The notes: a model not told the origin generated them from the sequence alone. Shown: positions 27,120 to 38,300, counted from the stretch's first letter. The stretch: 64,000 nucleotides of DNA from Chitinophaga arvensicola (GCF_900110835.1 NZ_FOJG01000001.1:3131499-3195498); one strand, 5' to 3'. Made by a program: numbers and translations.

Positions 27120-30029
27120 CTATTCTGTTACTTTAATGAGGAAATCGAACAGGTTTACTTCTGTATCCAGCTGCAGTTTCTTACGCAAACGATACCGGGC
27201 AATTTCTACTCCTTTCACGGAAATACTCATCAGCTGGGCAATTTCCTTGGAGCTTAAATTCAATTTGAGATAGGCGCACAGTTTCAGATCTGTGGCGGTC
27301 AGCACCGGGTATTTCTTTTTGAGGTTACTGAGGAAGTTATGATGTACTTCATCGAAGTGCGCGGCAAACTGTTCCCAGTCGTTGTCGCCTTTCTCTGCGT
27401 CTTCCAGTAAACGGAGGATGGGTTTGAAATCACTGGCGGCGCCGGTTAAGCCGGTTTTCTTCAGCAACAGCGACAATTCCTCCCGGATCCGGGACACCAG
27501 CTTACCCCGGTTTACCATGTGCATGGTAATGGTAGCCAGCTCTTTATTTTTGAGATGTACTTCGGATGTCAGCTTATCATGCTGCAGGCTGATCAGCTCT
27601 TTTTCATTTTTGTAAAGTTCCAGCTGATGCAGGTAGTGCAGTTGCTTCTGGGCGGCATCATGTTGGTCCTGCATATGCCGCAGGCGTTTCTTATGCTGTT
27701 GCAATAACCAGAACAAGAGGCTGCCGGCGGCCATCAGATACAGCGCATAAGCCCAGCCCGTCTGATACCAGGCGGGCAGTACTTCAAAGGTATAACTCAC
27801 GGCTTCGGAGATATTACCGGTATTGTTACGCGCTCTTACGGTAAATGTATACGTGCCGCAGGAAAGATTGGTATAATCCTTCTCGGTGCGTTGCGACCAG
27901 TCGGACCAGTCCTGATCCAGCCCGATCAGCTTGCAGCTGAATTCAATATTATCTTTTTGCGGGTATACGTTGGCGGTATATTCAAAGTGAAAGGAATTCC
28001 ATCGTTTAGGCAAACGCACCAGGGGCACGGCTTCCGCACCTGTTTTAAGGTAGCCCCCAAATATCAGGCTGTCTTTGGGCGACAGCGCCGTTACACTACT
28101 GATCAGCACCCCCAGGTGGGTACTGGCATTCATATACTGCTGGTAATTGATATGATAAATGCCTTTGCCGGAACAAATGAAAATATTCTCTTTATCGTAA
28201 GGGTAAATGTAACCCGGACTGGTACTTGCCTGTGCAGGCAATGCAGGAAACCAGATCAGGGAAAAATAGCTGCTGTCGGCCGGGTGATTGAAATCTACCA
28301 CCCCGATCAGCTGATTACTCACAAACCAGATATTTCCTTCTTTGTCTTCCGTAAGATACCTGACCGGCATCTCTTTGAAAAACGGCTTGAAGTAAGCGGA
28401 TGGCTGCATTTTCCCGGAAGCAGCATTATATTCATACACTCCTTTTTCGGTAGCCACCGCAATACGGTTCTTGACTTTGTACACAAAATTATTGGTGCCG
28501 GCGGGCAGGCCGTCTTTCTGCGTCAGGATGGTTTTATGGACCACGGTCTTTTTGTCGGCGGACAATTCCATGCGGAAAACGCCCCGGTAGGGGTGGGAGC
28601 CCCAGATGATCCCGTGATCAGAAGCGAGGAAACGCATGGATTCATACAGGCTGTCCAGTTTTACGATTTGCTCCGGCTGCTGACTGTTGTTATAATTCAG
28701 CAGCATGATGCCGGTATAGGCGCCGGCCAGCACCTGTTGCTGGGAGGTGGCGTCGGGTTGCAGCGGTAAAAATGACCAGGTACCCTGCTTGTTGGCCAGG
28801 GGAGTGGCATTGCCGTTACTGATCAGGAAGGTGCCATCCTGGTGTCCCATGAGCAGCTGGTGATTGACTTCCTGCAGGCTCCATACCTGCCCTTTTGTAT
28901 TTTTTACTTCTGTGAAGGTACCGCTGTTGGCGCTCATGTCTTTTTCTTCCGGGTTCACGGGCAGGGTAAACAGCCCGTTGGAAGTACCTACATACAGCTG
29001 TTGATTGAATACCGTAATAGCGCTGCCGGATACCTGGCTGCTTTTGTCGGGATAAATATGCCTTAGCGACGTACTGTAATTTACCAGGTCAATTCCATTT
29101 TCCAGTCCCAGCCAGAGATTCCGGTCGTTGTCGGTGAACATGCTGAGGATATTATTGTTCTGCAACCCTTCGCTGCGGGAGAAATGCTGAAACAGCCGGC
29201 CTTGTTCATCTACAATAAACAGCCCGTTGCCTGTGGTACCAATGGCGTATTGGTTATCCGTAATTTGCTGAGTGCAGTTGATGCGGTCATTGAAAAGGAT
29301 GGGATCAATGCTGGTTTTGTGTGGTATCAGCAGATGGTTATACAGCAGGAACAATCCACTGGAGAGGGAGGCTACCAGCAGGGTATCTCCATGATAGGGG
29401 GTAATGCTCCTGATACGCAGCCCTTCTGTCGGGATATTATGACAGGCGGGTTCCCAGTTCCCGTTGTTCAGGGTGAGCAATCCCATACTGCGGTCGGTGG
29501 TATAGAGGCGATGGTTGACCCAGGTCATCATCAGCCAGCCACCGGGGGCATCAAAGAAAGTAATTTTATTGTTCCTAAGTTCGAAGATACTTTCGATAGT
29601 TCTGAAGTATACCACATCTCCCGAAACAATAATATCCCAGATATCGGCAAACTGATGGTCTACCGGTGGGATGAGATGCTTGAGAGAATGATACTCCAGC
29701 GTGCCATTGTCTGCCGGAAAAAAATAACCGATTTCATCATGACCGCCAACATATATCCTTCCGGAGGTGTCTAATGCTACGGAACGTACTTCTGCTTTGT
29801 TGGGCAGACGGTGCAGTTTCCAGTACCTGCCATTGAAAGTCAGCAGACCATCATTATTGGAGATGTAGAGGATCCCATTCTTTCCTTGTCTGATACAATT
29901 GATGCCGGCGCTGGCCCGAAAATCCAGGCTATTATAATTAATGATATCCGGAAGGCCGATGGTATGCTGTGCTCCGGCGTGTTGATGAAGGCAGATAAAA
30001 AGTAACAGGAATATCAGGACTCTATGCAT
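27120..30029 (-). CDS. Two-component-propeller (Reg_prop/Y_Y_Y) LuxR-type regulator
   Basis: A 969-residue membrane regulator. A signal peptide (MHRVLIFLLLFICLHQHAGA) precedes a periplasmic beta-propeller of repeats such as NNILSMFTDNDRNLWLGLENGI, then a Y_Y_Y domain (about 690-755), one transmembrane helix (WAYALYLMAAGSLLFWLL), a coiled coil and a C-terminal helix-turn-helix (LNLSSKEIAQLMSISVKGVEIARYRLRKKL). There is no histidine kinase or receiver, so it would signal straight across the membrane to DNA. It is divergent from the GH9 gene of the polysaccharide locus and is its likely regulator. ATG 30029 is preferred to a TTG at 30041. Confidence 0.88.
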   Translation of the reverse strand: MHRVLIFLLLFICLHQHAGAQHTIGLPDIINYNSLDFRASAGINCIRQGKNGILYISNNDGLLTFNGRYWKLHRLPNKAEVRSVALDTSGRIYVGGHDEIGYFFPADNGTLEYHSLKHLIPPVDHQFADIWDIIVSGDVVYFRTIESIFELRNNKITFFDAPGGWLMMTWVNHRLYTTDRSMGLLTLNNGNWEPACHNIPTEGLRIRSITPYHGDTLLVASLSSGLFLLYNHLLIPHKTSIDPILFNDRINCTQQITDNQYAIGTTGNGLFIVDEQGRLFQHFSRSEGLQNNNILSMFTDNDRNLWLGLENGIDLVNYSTSLRHIYPDKSSQVSGSAITVFNQQLYVGTSNGLFTLPVNPEEKDMSANSGTFTEVKNTKGQVWSLQEVNHQLLMGHQDGTFLISNGNATPLANKQGTWSFLPLQPDATSQQQVLAGAYTGIMLLNYNNSQQPEQIVKLDSLYESMRFLASDHGIIWGSHPYRGVFRMELSADKKTVVHKTILTQKDGLPAGTNNFVYKVKNRIAVATEKGVYEYNAASGKMQPSAYFKPFFKEMPVRYLTEDKEGNIWFVSNQLIGVVDFNHPADSSYFSLIWFPALPAQASTSPGYIYPYDKENIFICSGKGIYHINYQQYMNASTHLGVLISSVTALSPKDSLIFGGYLKTGAEAVPLVRLPKRWNSFHFEYTANVYPQKDNIEFSCKLIGLDQDWSDWSQRTEKDYTNLSCGTYTFTVRARNNTGNISEAVSYTFEVLPAWYQTGWAYALYLMAAGSLLFWLLQQHKKRLRHMQDQHDAAQKQLHYLHQLELYKNEKELISLQHDKLTSEVHLKNKELATITMHMVNRGKLVSRIREELSLLLKKTGLTGAASDFKPILRLLEDAEKGDNDWEQFAAHFDEVHHNFLSNLKKKYPVLTATDLKLCAYLKLNLSSKEIAQLMSISVKGVEIARYRLRKKLQLDTEVNLFDFLIKVTE

Positions 30030-30070
30030 AGACCAAAACAAAATAGGATTTTTCTGTGAAAAAAATCCGT

Positions 30071-30090
30071 TGTAGTGGTAATGTAGTGGT
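30071..30090. promoter_or_regulatory. Direct repeats TGTAGTGGT between regulator and GH9
   Basis: TGTAGTGGT occurs at 30071-30079 and again at 30082-30090, a spacing of 11 bases or one DNA turn. They lie 42-61 bases before the regulator start in the 245-base divergent region (30030-30274). Such phased repeats are usual for tandem binding of a LuxR- or AraC-type protein. No full-match -7 box was found for either gene. Confidence 0.4.
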
Positions 30091-30274
30091 GGAAATTATC
30101 CGGAATCAATTGATTATCAGTAATGGTAGAGGCAATGTTTAGGTGAAAAAATAGGGTCTGAATGGATTATTCCGGATATTTGTTTTCACAGGAATAGCAC
30201 TCAGGTCAACCGAATTTTATCCTGGTCCACGTAAAAGGTCACTGTAAAACCACTGTTTAAATTTAAGAACGCCT

Positions 30275-32038
30275 ATGATTCGTTTGATGGGGTATATTAT
30301 TTTAGGAGTACTTTTTTCTTTATCCGCCTTATCGCAACCTGTTATTCATGTAAACCAGGTGGCATATGATAGTTATAGCCCCAAAACAGCTGTAGTAGCT
30401 ATTAAAGGTCAGCTGTCTGCCCCAACGTCCTATTCTTTACAGACAACAGACGGAAAAGTGGTATTTACCGGTAAACCGGGTAAAGCGGCGCAGGTGAAAG
30501 AATGGGCAGCAGATACCTTTTATTATCCGGTTGACTTTTCCCGTTTCACCACCCCCGGTACATTTCGTGTAACCGTACAGGTGAGTGGCGCCACTTATAC
30601 TTCTCCATCCTTCGGGATTGGCGACCGCGCATTATCGCGTACAGCCATCCCGGCCATCTTACATTTCTATAAAGGACAGCGGGCCAATACCCCGGAAGAG
30701 GAAGATGCCGATAAAGCAGTATTATTATATGGTAGCAATAAAAGAGTGGATATCCGAGGGGGCTGGTGTGATGCTTCCGGCGATGTCAGTAAATATTTCT
30801 CCCACCTGGCCTATGCGAATTTCATGTCGCCCCAGCAGATTCCGCTGGTTACCTGGTCGCTGATCCAGCTGAAAGAGCGCACGCAGCGGATGCTGGACAG
30901 CTTACAGCAAACAGCTGCCGCTGAACAGGAAGCATTGTGGGGAGCGGATTACATTATGCGTGCGCTATCCGACAGCGATTATTTCTACATGACCGTATTC
31001 AGTTATTTTAATAAAGATGCCCATGCCCGGCGGATCGTCGGATTACTGGCCAACAGCGTCACTACCTCCGACTATCAGTGTGCCTTCCGGGAAGGCGGTG
31101 GGATGGGCATCGCCGCCCTGGCCAGGATTTCCACCTGGAAAAAAGATGGCGCCTTTACTTCCGCCCAATACCTGGATGGCGCCAAACGTGCTTTTGCACA
31201 TCTGCTGATCCATAACAAGGAATACGATGATGATGGTAAGGAAAATATCATCGATGATTACTGTGCCCTGATGGGCGCCACGGAATTGTGGATCGCCACC
31301 GACAGTGCCCTTTACCGCGATGAAGCGCGGAAACGCGCTGCCAACCTGGGCAAACGTCTTTCACCGGAAGGTTACTTTATCTCCGACGATGGCAACCGGC
31401 CTTTCTTCCATGCCTCCGATGCAGGATTACCTGTGATCGCGCTGGTACGTTACCTCGATAAAGAAAAAGAAAGCAGCTACCGTAATAACGCACTGCACAC
31501 CATCCGCAGGGCGCTTGATTATAATCTCGCGGTGAGTGGTAAGGTGAGCAACCCCTATGGGTATGCCCGCCAGCATTTCAAATACCGTGGCGAAATAAAA
31601 GATGGCTTTTTTATTCCACATGAAAATGAAACCGGCTGGTGGTGGCAGGGCGAGAACGCCCGCCTGGGGTCACTCGCAGCGGCAGCCATCGCCGGAGGGC
31701 GACTGGTATATCCTGCCAAAGGAAACTGGGGCGTAAAAGCGCCGCTGGCGCAATACGCTTCACAGCAGCTGTCCTGGATCCTTGGCGCCAACCCTTATGA
31801 TATGTGTTTCCTCTATGGTTACGGCAAAAACAATGTGCCGTATATGCAGGCATTGTACGGTCATGGTACCGGCAAAGGCGGCGTGTCGAATGGTATCACG
31901 GGGAAAAAGGAAAACGGCGATGGCAGTGGCATCGACTTTAAAGAAGAAGATAATGGCAACGAATGGCGATGGACGGAACAATGGATTCCGCACTCTGCCT
32001 GGTTCCTGCAGGCCGTTACGATGATGGCAGCAGAATAA
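30275..32038 (+). CDS. Glycoside hydrolase family 9 protein
   Basis: A 587-residue secreted enzyme: signal peptide to about residue 20, a CelD-type N-terminal Ig-like domain (about 22-115, starting HVNQVAYD) and an (alpha/alpha)6 GH9 domain. The catalytic-base motif is GGWCDASGDVSKYFSH with Asp166 and Asp170, and the acid is probably Glu568 near the end (TEQWIPHSAWFLQ). GH9 holds endoglucanases, but also the exo-beta-glucosaminidases of Vibrio-type chitin operons. Next to NagX and GH18 a glucosaminidase or chito-oligosaccharide role is a reasonable alternative to cellulase. First gene of the polysaccharide locus, 34 bases before the NagX-like gene. Confidence 0.85.
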   Translation: MIRLMGYIILGVLFSLSALSQPVIHVNQVAYDSYSPKTAVVAIKGQLSAPTSYSLQTTDGKVVFTGKPGKAAQVKEWAADTFYYPVDFSRFTTPGTFRVTVQVSGATYTSPSFGIGDRALSRTAIPAILHFYKGQRANTPEEEDADKAVLLYGSNKRVDIRGGWCDASGDVSKYFSHLAYANFMSPQQIPLVTWSLIQLKERTQRMLDSLQQTAAAEQEALWGADYIMRALSDSDYFYMTVFSYFNKDAHARRIVGLLANSVTTSDYQCAFREGGGMGIAALARISTWKKDGAFTSAQYLDGAKRAFAHLLIHNKEYDDDGKENIIDDYCALMGATELWIATDSALYRDEARKRAANLGKRLSPEGYFISDDGNRPFFHASDAGLPVIALVRYLDKEKESSYRNNALHTIRRALDYNLAVSGKVSNPYGYARQHFKYRGEIKDGFFIPHENETGWWWQGENARLGSLAAAAIAGGRLVYPAKGNWGVKAPLAQYASQQLSWILGANPYDMCFLYGYGKNNVPYMQALYGHGTGKGGVSNGITGKKENGDGSGIDFKEEDNGNEWRWTEQWIPHSAWFLQAVTMMAAE

Positions 32039-32072
32039 TATTATCTTCCCGTACACATAACCTACATTTTTT

Positions 32073-33245
32073 ATGTCAACCAAATCGAACAGATTACTAT
32101 CAATTGATGCCTTCCGCGCCATTACGATGTTGCTGATGATTTTCGTCAACGATGTGAGCGGCGTTAGCAATATCCCTTCGTGGATAGAGCATGTACACGG
32201 AAATGAAGACGGGCTTGGTTTTGCGGATACGGTGTTTCCTACCTTTTTATTTATTGTCGGATTGTCTATTCCTTATGCGATCGGTTACCGTATCCAGCAG
32301 CAGCAATCCTTTATTAAAATTGAGACCCATATTATATTAAGATCGGTGGCGCTGATTGTGATGGGTTTCTTTCATGTGAACCTGGAAAGTTACAGCAGTG
32401 CAGCGGTGTTGCCATATGCGGTATGGGAAATAATTATCACGCTGAGTTTTTTCCTGATCTGGCTGGATTACCCGGCAACGCTCTCCAAAGCCTGGCGCTA
32501 TACACTTACAGGCCTCGGTATTGTACTGCTGGCGTTGATGGCTTATCTCTACAAAGGAGGTGATGCGGCCAATCCGCATGGTATGCGTCAGTCGTGGGGA
32601 GGCATCCTGGGCATTATCGGATGGGCTTACCTGGTGAGCGCTACGGTGTATCTGCTGATCCGGGGACAATTTTTCTGGCTGCTGGCGGCAGTGCTGGTAT
32701 TCCTGGTCATTAACCTCGGAACGCATGGTGGCTGGCTACATCTGTGGCTGCCGGTAGTGGGTGATGCGTCTTCTATTACACTGATCCTGGGCGGGGCATT
32801 TATTTCTGCATTGTACAGCCGTTTGTTACAACAGGGACGGGTAAACGCAGTAACACCGGTACTGGGCAGTATCGGCGCAGGCGCCATTGCACTGGGTTTC
32901 CTGGTAAGATCGTCTACCGGCGGTATTTCCAAAATTGGTTCTACACCAGCCTGGGTATTGATCTGTGGCGGTATAGGCATCCTGGTATTTGTGTTACTAA
33001 TTTTCCTGGTAGATGTAAAAGGTAAATTTCACTGGTTCAAGGCGATCAAACCCGCGGGCACCAGCACGCTTACCTGTTACCTGATGCCTTATTTATTATA
33101 TTCCCTTTTTTCCCTGGTACATTTTAATTACCCGGCCTGGTTCAACACGGGGATAGGTGGTATTATCCGGTCTTTTGCCGTAGCCTTCGCCGTGATCCTG
33201 TTTGTAGGTTTCCTGGAGAAAAGAAAATTAAGATTAAAGATCTAA
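32073..33245 (+). CDS. NagX-like / HGSNAT-type membrane acyltransferase (DUF5009)
   Basis: A 390-residue polytopic membrane protein with about ten helices. The N-terminal motif RLLSIDAFRAITMLLMIFVND and the FADTVFPTFLFIVGLSIP segment are characteristic of the family that includes heparan-alpha-glucosaminide N-acetyltransferase and bacterial NagX. NagX genes sit in N-acetylglucosamine/chitin utilisation clusters. HGSNAT relatives move an acetyl group across a membrane onto glucosamine, so this protein could acetylate glucosamine ends or transport GlcNAc; neither is proven. It is 19 bases upstream of the GH18-ThuA gene, so the three genes form one unit. Confidence 0.82.
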   Translation: MSTKSNRLLSIDAFRAITMLLMIFVNDVSGVSNIPSWIEHVHGNEDGLGFADTVFPTFLFIVGLSIPYAIGYRIQQQQSFIKIETHIILRSVALIVMGFFHVNLESYSSAAVLPYAVWEIIITLSFFLIWLDYPATLSKAWRYTLTGLGIVLLALMAYLYKGGDAANPHGMRQSWGGILGIIGWAYLVSATVYLLIRGQFFWLLAAVLVFLVINLGTHGGWLHLWLPVVGDASSITLILGGAFISALYSRLLQQGRVNAVTPVLGSIGAGAIALGFLVRSSTGGISKIGSTPAWVLICGGIGILVFVLLIFLVDVKGKFHWFKAIKPAGTSTLTCYLMPYLLYSLFSLVHFNYPAWFNTGIGGIIRSFAVAFAVILFVGFLEKRKLRLKI

Positions 33246-33264
33246 AACAATCAAATCAAAAGAT

Positions 33265-35133
33265 ATGATGAAGTATTTGCATTCACCAAAGAAAGGAGGT
33301 ATCTATTTATTAATGCTACTACTCCCGGCTTTCATTAACGCTACTACTCCTGTGCCACGGTTGTCTGAAAAGAAACCCGCGGCGCAGGCGAAGCCGGTGG
33401 TCATTGGCTATGTAGGTGGATTCCGTGGCCTGGTGAATACAGACAAAATTGCGGCCCGCAAATTAACGCATATCAATTATGCGTTTGTAAATGTGCAGCA
33501 CAACCGGGCTGTGCTCACGAACGAAAAAACAGACACCATTAACCTGCGCAAGATCAACGAACTGAAGGCAATCAACCCCGACCTGAAAATACTGATCTCT
33601 ATCGGTGGATGGGCCTGGAGTGAAAACTTTTCAGATGCCGTGTTAACGGATACGGCGCGGAAAGGCTTTGCAGCCAGTGCAGTAGAGATCATCCGTAAAT
33701 ACAAACTGGATGGGGTAGACATCGACTGGGAATACCCTGCACGTCCGGGAGAAGAAGGCAATGTGTATCGTCCGGAAGACAAACAGAACTTCACGCTGAT
33801 GTTTGCAGAACTCCGGAAGGAACTGGACAAGCTGCAAAAAGAAACCCGTCAGCCGAAGCTGCTGACTACCGCAGTAGGTGGCTTTGAAGGCTTCCTGGAA
33901 ACATCAGAAATGGGGAAGGCCGCTAAGTACCTGGACTTTGTAAACCTGATGACCTACGATTTTTACTCTGATAAGAATGCCTGGCATCATACCAACCTGT
34001 ATACACCGGCCGGCAATCCCGGTGCACACTCGGGCGACAAAGCCGTGAAGGCCTACATCGCCGCCGGCGTACCCGCAGAGAAACTAGTGATGGGCATTGC
34101 CTTTTATGGCCGCCGTTTCAAACTGGCCGACAGCACCGGCACCGGACTGGGTGGAAAGATTGAATCGCAGTCTTTCGGTAAAGGCTATACGTTTACCAAA
34201 GATAGCCTGATCAATAAAAATGGTTTCCGCGCTTACCGCGATGAAAGCGCCAAAGCGCCTTATCTCTTCAATGCGTCTACCCGCGAGTTTATTACCTATG
34301 ATGATGAATGGTCGGTACAGCATAAATGCGACTATGTAAAAACGCATAAAATGGGAGGGGTGATGTTCTGGGAATATTCTTCCGATGAAAAGGAATATTT
34401 ACTGGATGAAATTAATACTACCCTGTACGCCTCTTATAATAATCCCACTTTTTCCGCCCTGGTATTGTATGAAGGCGGCGGGCATCACGTAGATTTTTCC
34501 AAAGCGGCCAAAGGCTGGCTCACACAGCTGGCAGCAGAGAAACATTTCAACCTCACGTTTATCAATAACACCGATTCTATCGATGACGCCTATCTGAAAA
34601 AGTACCAGCTTTTTATCCAGCTGGATTATGCCCCTTATAACTGGAAACCTGCTGCGGCAGCAGCTTTTGAGCGCTACATCGATGAGGGCCGTGGCGGATG
34701 GATTGGTTTTCATCACGCCACCCTGTTAGGTGAGTTCGATGGCTTCCCTATGTGGAACTGGTTTTACAATTTCATGGGCGGTATCCGGTTTAAAAATTAT
34801 ATCCCTGATTTTGCAGATGGCAAAGTAACAGTAGAAGATAAGAAACACCCGGTAATGAAGGGTATTACTTCTCCCTTTACTATTCAGAAGGATGAATGGT
34901 ATACCTATGATAAAAGCCCCCGTGCACAGGTACATGTGTTAGCCACTGTAGATGAAAACTCCTACGTACCAGCTTCCGATAGAAAAATGGGAGATCACCC
35001 CGTGGTATGGACCAATGAGCATTATAAAGCAAAGAACGTATACATTTTTATGGGCCACGGCCCCTCGCTGCTGGATAATCCAGCCTATGTACAACTGTTT
35101 AGGAACGCTATTTTCTGGGCGGCCGGAAAGTAG
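33265..35133 (+). CDS. GH18 chitinase fused to a ThuA-like domain
   Basis: A 622-residue secreted protein. A hydrophobic N-terminus (about 12-27) is followed by a GH18 barrel (about 46-390) with the complete catalytic motif DGVDIDWEYP (Asp149, Asp152, Asp154, proton donor Glu156) and an MGGVMFWEYSSD strand. Residues about 393-622 are a ThuA-like domain, with GRGGWIGFHHAT, then a HPVMKG segment, DHPVVWTNEHY and YIFMGHGPSLLDNP. GH18 cuts beta-1,4-GlcNAc polymers by substrate assistance. The ThuA domain is a class I glutaminase-like fold of unknown role. The fusion is unusual, and a free ThuA protein is encoded later in the same locus. A strong terminator follows. Confidence 0.88.
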   Translation: MMKYLHSPKKGGIYLLMLLLPAFINATTPVPRLSEKKPAAQAKPVVIGYVGGFRGLVNTDKIAARKLTHINYAFVNVQHNRAVLTNEKTDTINLRKINELKAINPDLKILISIGGWAWSENFSDAVLTDTARKGFAASAVEIIRKYKLDGVDIDWEYPARPGEEGNVYRPEDKQNFTLMFAELRKELDKLQKETRQPKLLTTAVGGFEGFLETSEMGKAAKYLDFVNLMTYDFYSDKNAWHHTNLYTPAGNPGAHSGDKAVKAYIAAGVPAEKLVMGIAFYGRRFKLADSTGTGLGGKIESQSFGKGYTFTKDSLINKNGFRAYRDESAKAPYLFNASTREFITYDDEWSVQHKCDYVKTHKMGGVMFWEYSSDEKEYLLDEINTTLYASYNNPTFSALVLYEGGGHHVDFSKAAKGWLTQLAAEKHFNLTFINNTDSIDDAYLKKYQLFIQLDYAPYNWKPAAAAAFERYIDEGRGGWIGFHHATLLGEFDGFPMWNWFYNFMGGIRFKNYIPDFADGKVTVEDKKHPVMKGITSPFTIQKDEWYTYDKSPRAQVHVLATVDENSYVPASDRKMGDHPVVWTNEHYKAKNVYIFMGHGPSLLDNPAYVQLFRNAIFWAAGK

Positions 35134-35145
35134 GATCATATAATA

Positions 35146-35191
35146 AGCGCAGGGCAACCGCTGCAGCCATTCTGCCCTGCGCTCTTTTTTT
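35146..35191 (+). terminator. Intrinsic terminator after the GH18-ThuA gene
   Basis: Stem AGCGCAGGGCA (35146-35156) / TGCCCTGCGCT (35173-35183), followed by C and a T7 run. It ends the GH9-NagX-GH18 unit, so susC at 35345 should have its own promoter in 35192-35344. I find no full-match -7 box there. Confidence 0.85.
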
Positions 35192-35344
35192 CGTATAAAC
35201 GTTAACGTGAATTTTTTTTGATGGGCTATACTGCCCCGGCCCCCTATTGCCTGTAACGATCGCTTGTTATTTATACTATCAGCCAATTTCTAAAGACACA
35301 ACAGCTCTCTGAATCCGATTTGTTTTATCATCAACCAAATTATC

Positions 35345-38300
35345 ATGACTCAGAAAACTATTCTCCTGTCGGCGCTGCTCTGTTTCTCCTGCAGCGCGTT
35401 GGCCAATCCCCGTCCGGCCACTTTTATGCCCCCGCAATTGTCACCTGTCCGGGAAAAAATACAAGGCACGGTGAAAGATAAAACCGGTGATCCCCTGCTT
35501 GGTGTGAGCGTATCCATCAAAGGCACACAGCGTGGAACGCAATCAGATGCCAGCGGACATTTTTCCCTGGAGGCCGATAAAGGCCAGACACTTGTTTTCA
35601 GCTTTGTAGGATATGCCCGGAAAGAAGCTGCCATCGGCGCTTCCGGCATTGTGAATGTGACACTGGAACCAGATAATGTGATGTTGAAAGACTTTGTAGT
35701 GACCGCCCTCGGTATCGAAAAACAAAGTAAATCGCTCACCTACGATATTCAATCTGTAGGCGGTAAAGAACTACAAACGGCGAAAGATGTGAGTTTTGTG
35801 AACAGCTTAACCGGCAAGGTAGCCGGCGTGGTGGTTAACCGCAGCTCCTCCGGTGCAGGCGGTTCTACCAAAGTGGTGCTGCGCGGAAATAAATCGCTGA
35901 ATGGCTCCAGCAATGTACTCTATGTGGTAGACGGTATTCCGCTGGCAGACAATACCAGCGGTCAGCCAAACTCCGGTTGGTCGGGCCAGGATGGCGGAGA
36001 TGGTATCTCCAACCTCAACCCCGATGATATTGAAAACGTCAGTATCCTGAAAGGTGCTTCTGCCAGTGCATTGTATGGTAGCTCGGCTGCCAACGGCGTG
36101 ATCCTGATCACCACTAAAAAAGGCAAAGCCGGTGGTTTCAGTGTCAACCTGGTATCCAACACCACTTTCGAAAAGCCTTTCTCTTTACCGGAGTTCCAGA
36201 ACAACTACGGCCAAAGTGCGCCCAGCACCAGTGGCGGCCTTTCCCAGGAATCATGGGGAGAAAAAACACCGGCAAAGAATAACCCGGCCGATTTCTTCAA
36301 CACCGGTAAAACCCTGATCAATTCCATCTCTGTTACCAATGGTACAGAGAAGCAGCAATTGTATCTTTCCTACAGCAACACACATTCCGATGGTATCATT
36401 CCTTTAAATACCCTCAATAAACACAACTTTACTTTCCGCTCTTCTTCCAATTATTTCAATGAAAAAGTATCGTTGGATGTAAGCGCCAACTATATCACGC
36501 AGAACGTAAAGAACCGCCCCAGCATTGGCTTGTATTTCAATCCGCTGACAGGCGTATACCTGTTTCCCCGCAGCGCAGATTTTAATGCGTTCAAAACTTA
36601 TGAAGTGTATGATCCCGTGCGGCAGATCATGGCGCAGAACTGGCCTTACATGAGCGATATACAGCAGAACCCTTACTGGATTCAAAACCGCAATCCCAAT
36701 GTGCAAAAACTGGATCGTATCATGGGCGCGGTAGCCGGTAAGTATAACATCACGCCCTGGTTGAATTTACAGGCGCGTTTTAAAATAGATAAAAATAATT
36801 ACTCTTCCGATCAACGCCTGTATGCCACTACTTCCAGTGTGGTAGCCGGTGTGCATGGCAACTATAATTACAATGAAGGCAGCGGCTTGCAAACTTATGC
36901 AGATGCCTTGCTGAATGTGAATAAAGATCAGGGCGATTTTACCATCCTGGCCACACTGGGCGCCAGCCTGATGGACAACAAATGGCAAAGCCTCGGCTTT
37001 GGCGGGTTTTATGGAAAATTACTGAAGATTGATAACTACTTCAATATCTCCAACATGGACCGCTCTGCCATGTCGTTGTTCCAGACCACCCCATCGCGGT
37101 CGCAGACACAGTCCGTGTTTGGCAGTGCGCAGGTTGGATGGCAGAATAAATTGTTTGTGGAAGTAACGGGTCGTAACGACTGGTCCTCTTCTCTGGCTTT
37201 TACCCCCAATCCCTCTTTCTTTTATCCTTCTGCGGGATTGAGCGCGGTATTGAGCAATATCGCGCATATGCCGGCCTGGATCTCTTTTGCAAAAGTACGG
37301 TTGTCCGTAAGCCAGGTGGGCAACTCCATCCCGGCTTATATCAGCACCAATCCGGCGCAGTTTTCTATGAACGATGGTAACCTGAACAACTATACGTATA
37401 AACCATTTGTGAACCTGAAACCGGAGAAAACGCAATCTATCGAAGGTGGTACAGAATGGCGCTTTTTCGCAGATGCGTTATCGTTGGATGTAACCTGGTA
37501 TAAAACCAATACAAAGAACCAGTTCTTCTCGGTACAGGCCTCCCGTGGTACCGGTTACGACGGTTATTATATCAATGCGGGTAATGTACAGAACCAGGGA
37601 TTGGAAGGAACGCTGAGTTTTAAAGGACCTATTACCGGTCAGCTGAGATGGAACCCCACGTTGAACTTTTCCATGAACCGGAATAAGATCATAGAGTTGT
37701 ATGATTATATCGATGAGAAAACCGGTGCAGAAACAAAGATCGATCGTTTTGTATTGTCGAGCTTCGATAGCTATTCGCTCGAAGCCCGCAAAGGCGGCGC
37801 CTTTGGAGATATCTATGCGAGGGGATTTGTACGTGATGCCAGCGGCAAAGTGACTTATGATGCAGACGGACTTCCGGTATTACAGGAAGCCGGCAAGAAT
37901 GACCAGTATGAGTTTGTGGGTAATTCCAATCCTAAATTCCTGCTGGGCTTCAACAATACTTTTACCTACCGTGATTTCAGCCTGAGCTTCCTGATTGATG
38001 GCCGTTTTGGTGGCAACCTGGTGGATATGACTGCCGCCTTCCTCGACTATTATGGGGTATCTGCTGCTACCGGTAAAGCGCGCGACAATGGAGGCGTAGA
38101 TGTGAATGGTAAAAAGGTGGACCCGGAAACGTATTACAAACATATCGGTAACCGCACCGGCGCGCTGGCAGCATATGCCTATTCCGCTACGAATGTGCGT
38201 TTGAGGGAGTTGTCTTTCGGCTATACCATCCCGGGTAAACTGTTCAACAATAAGATTAAAAACCTGAAAGTGGCTGTGCTGTCGCGTAACCTGTTCTTCT

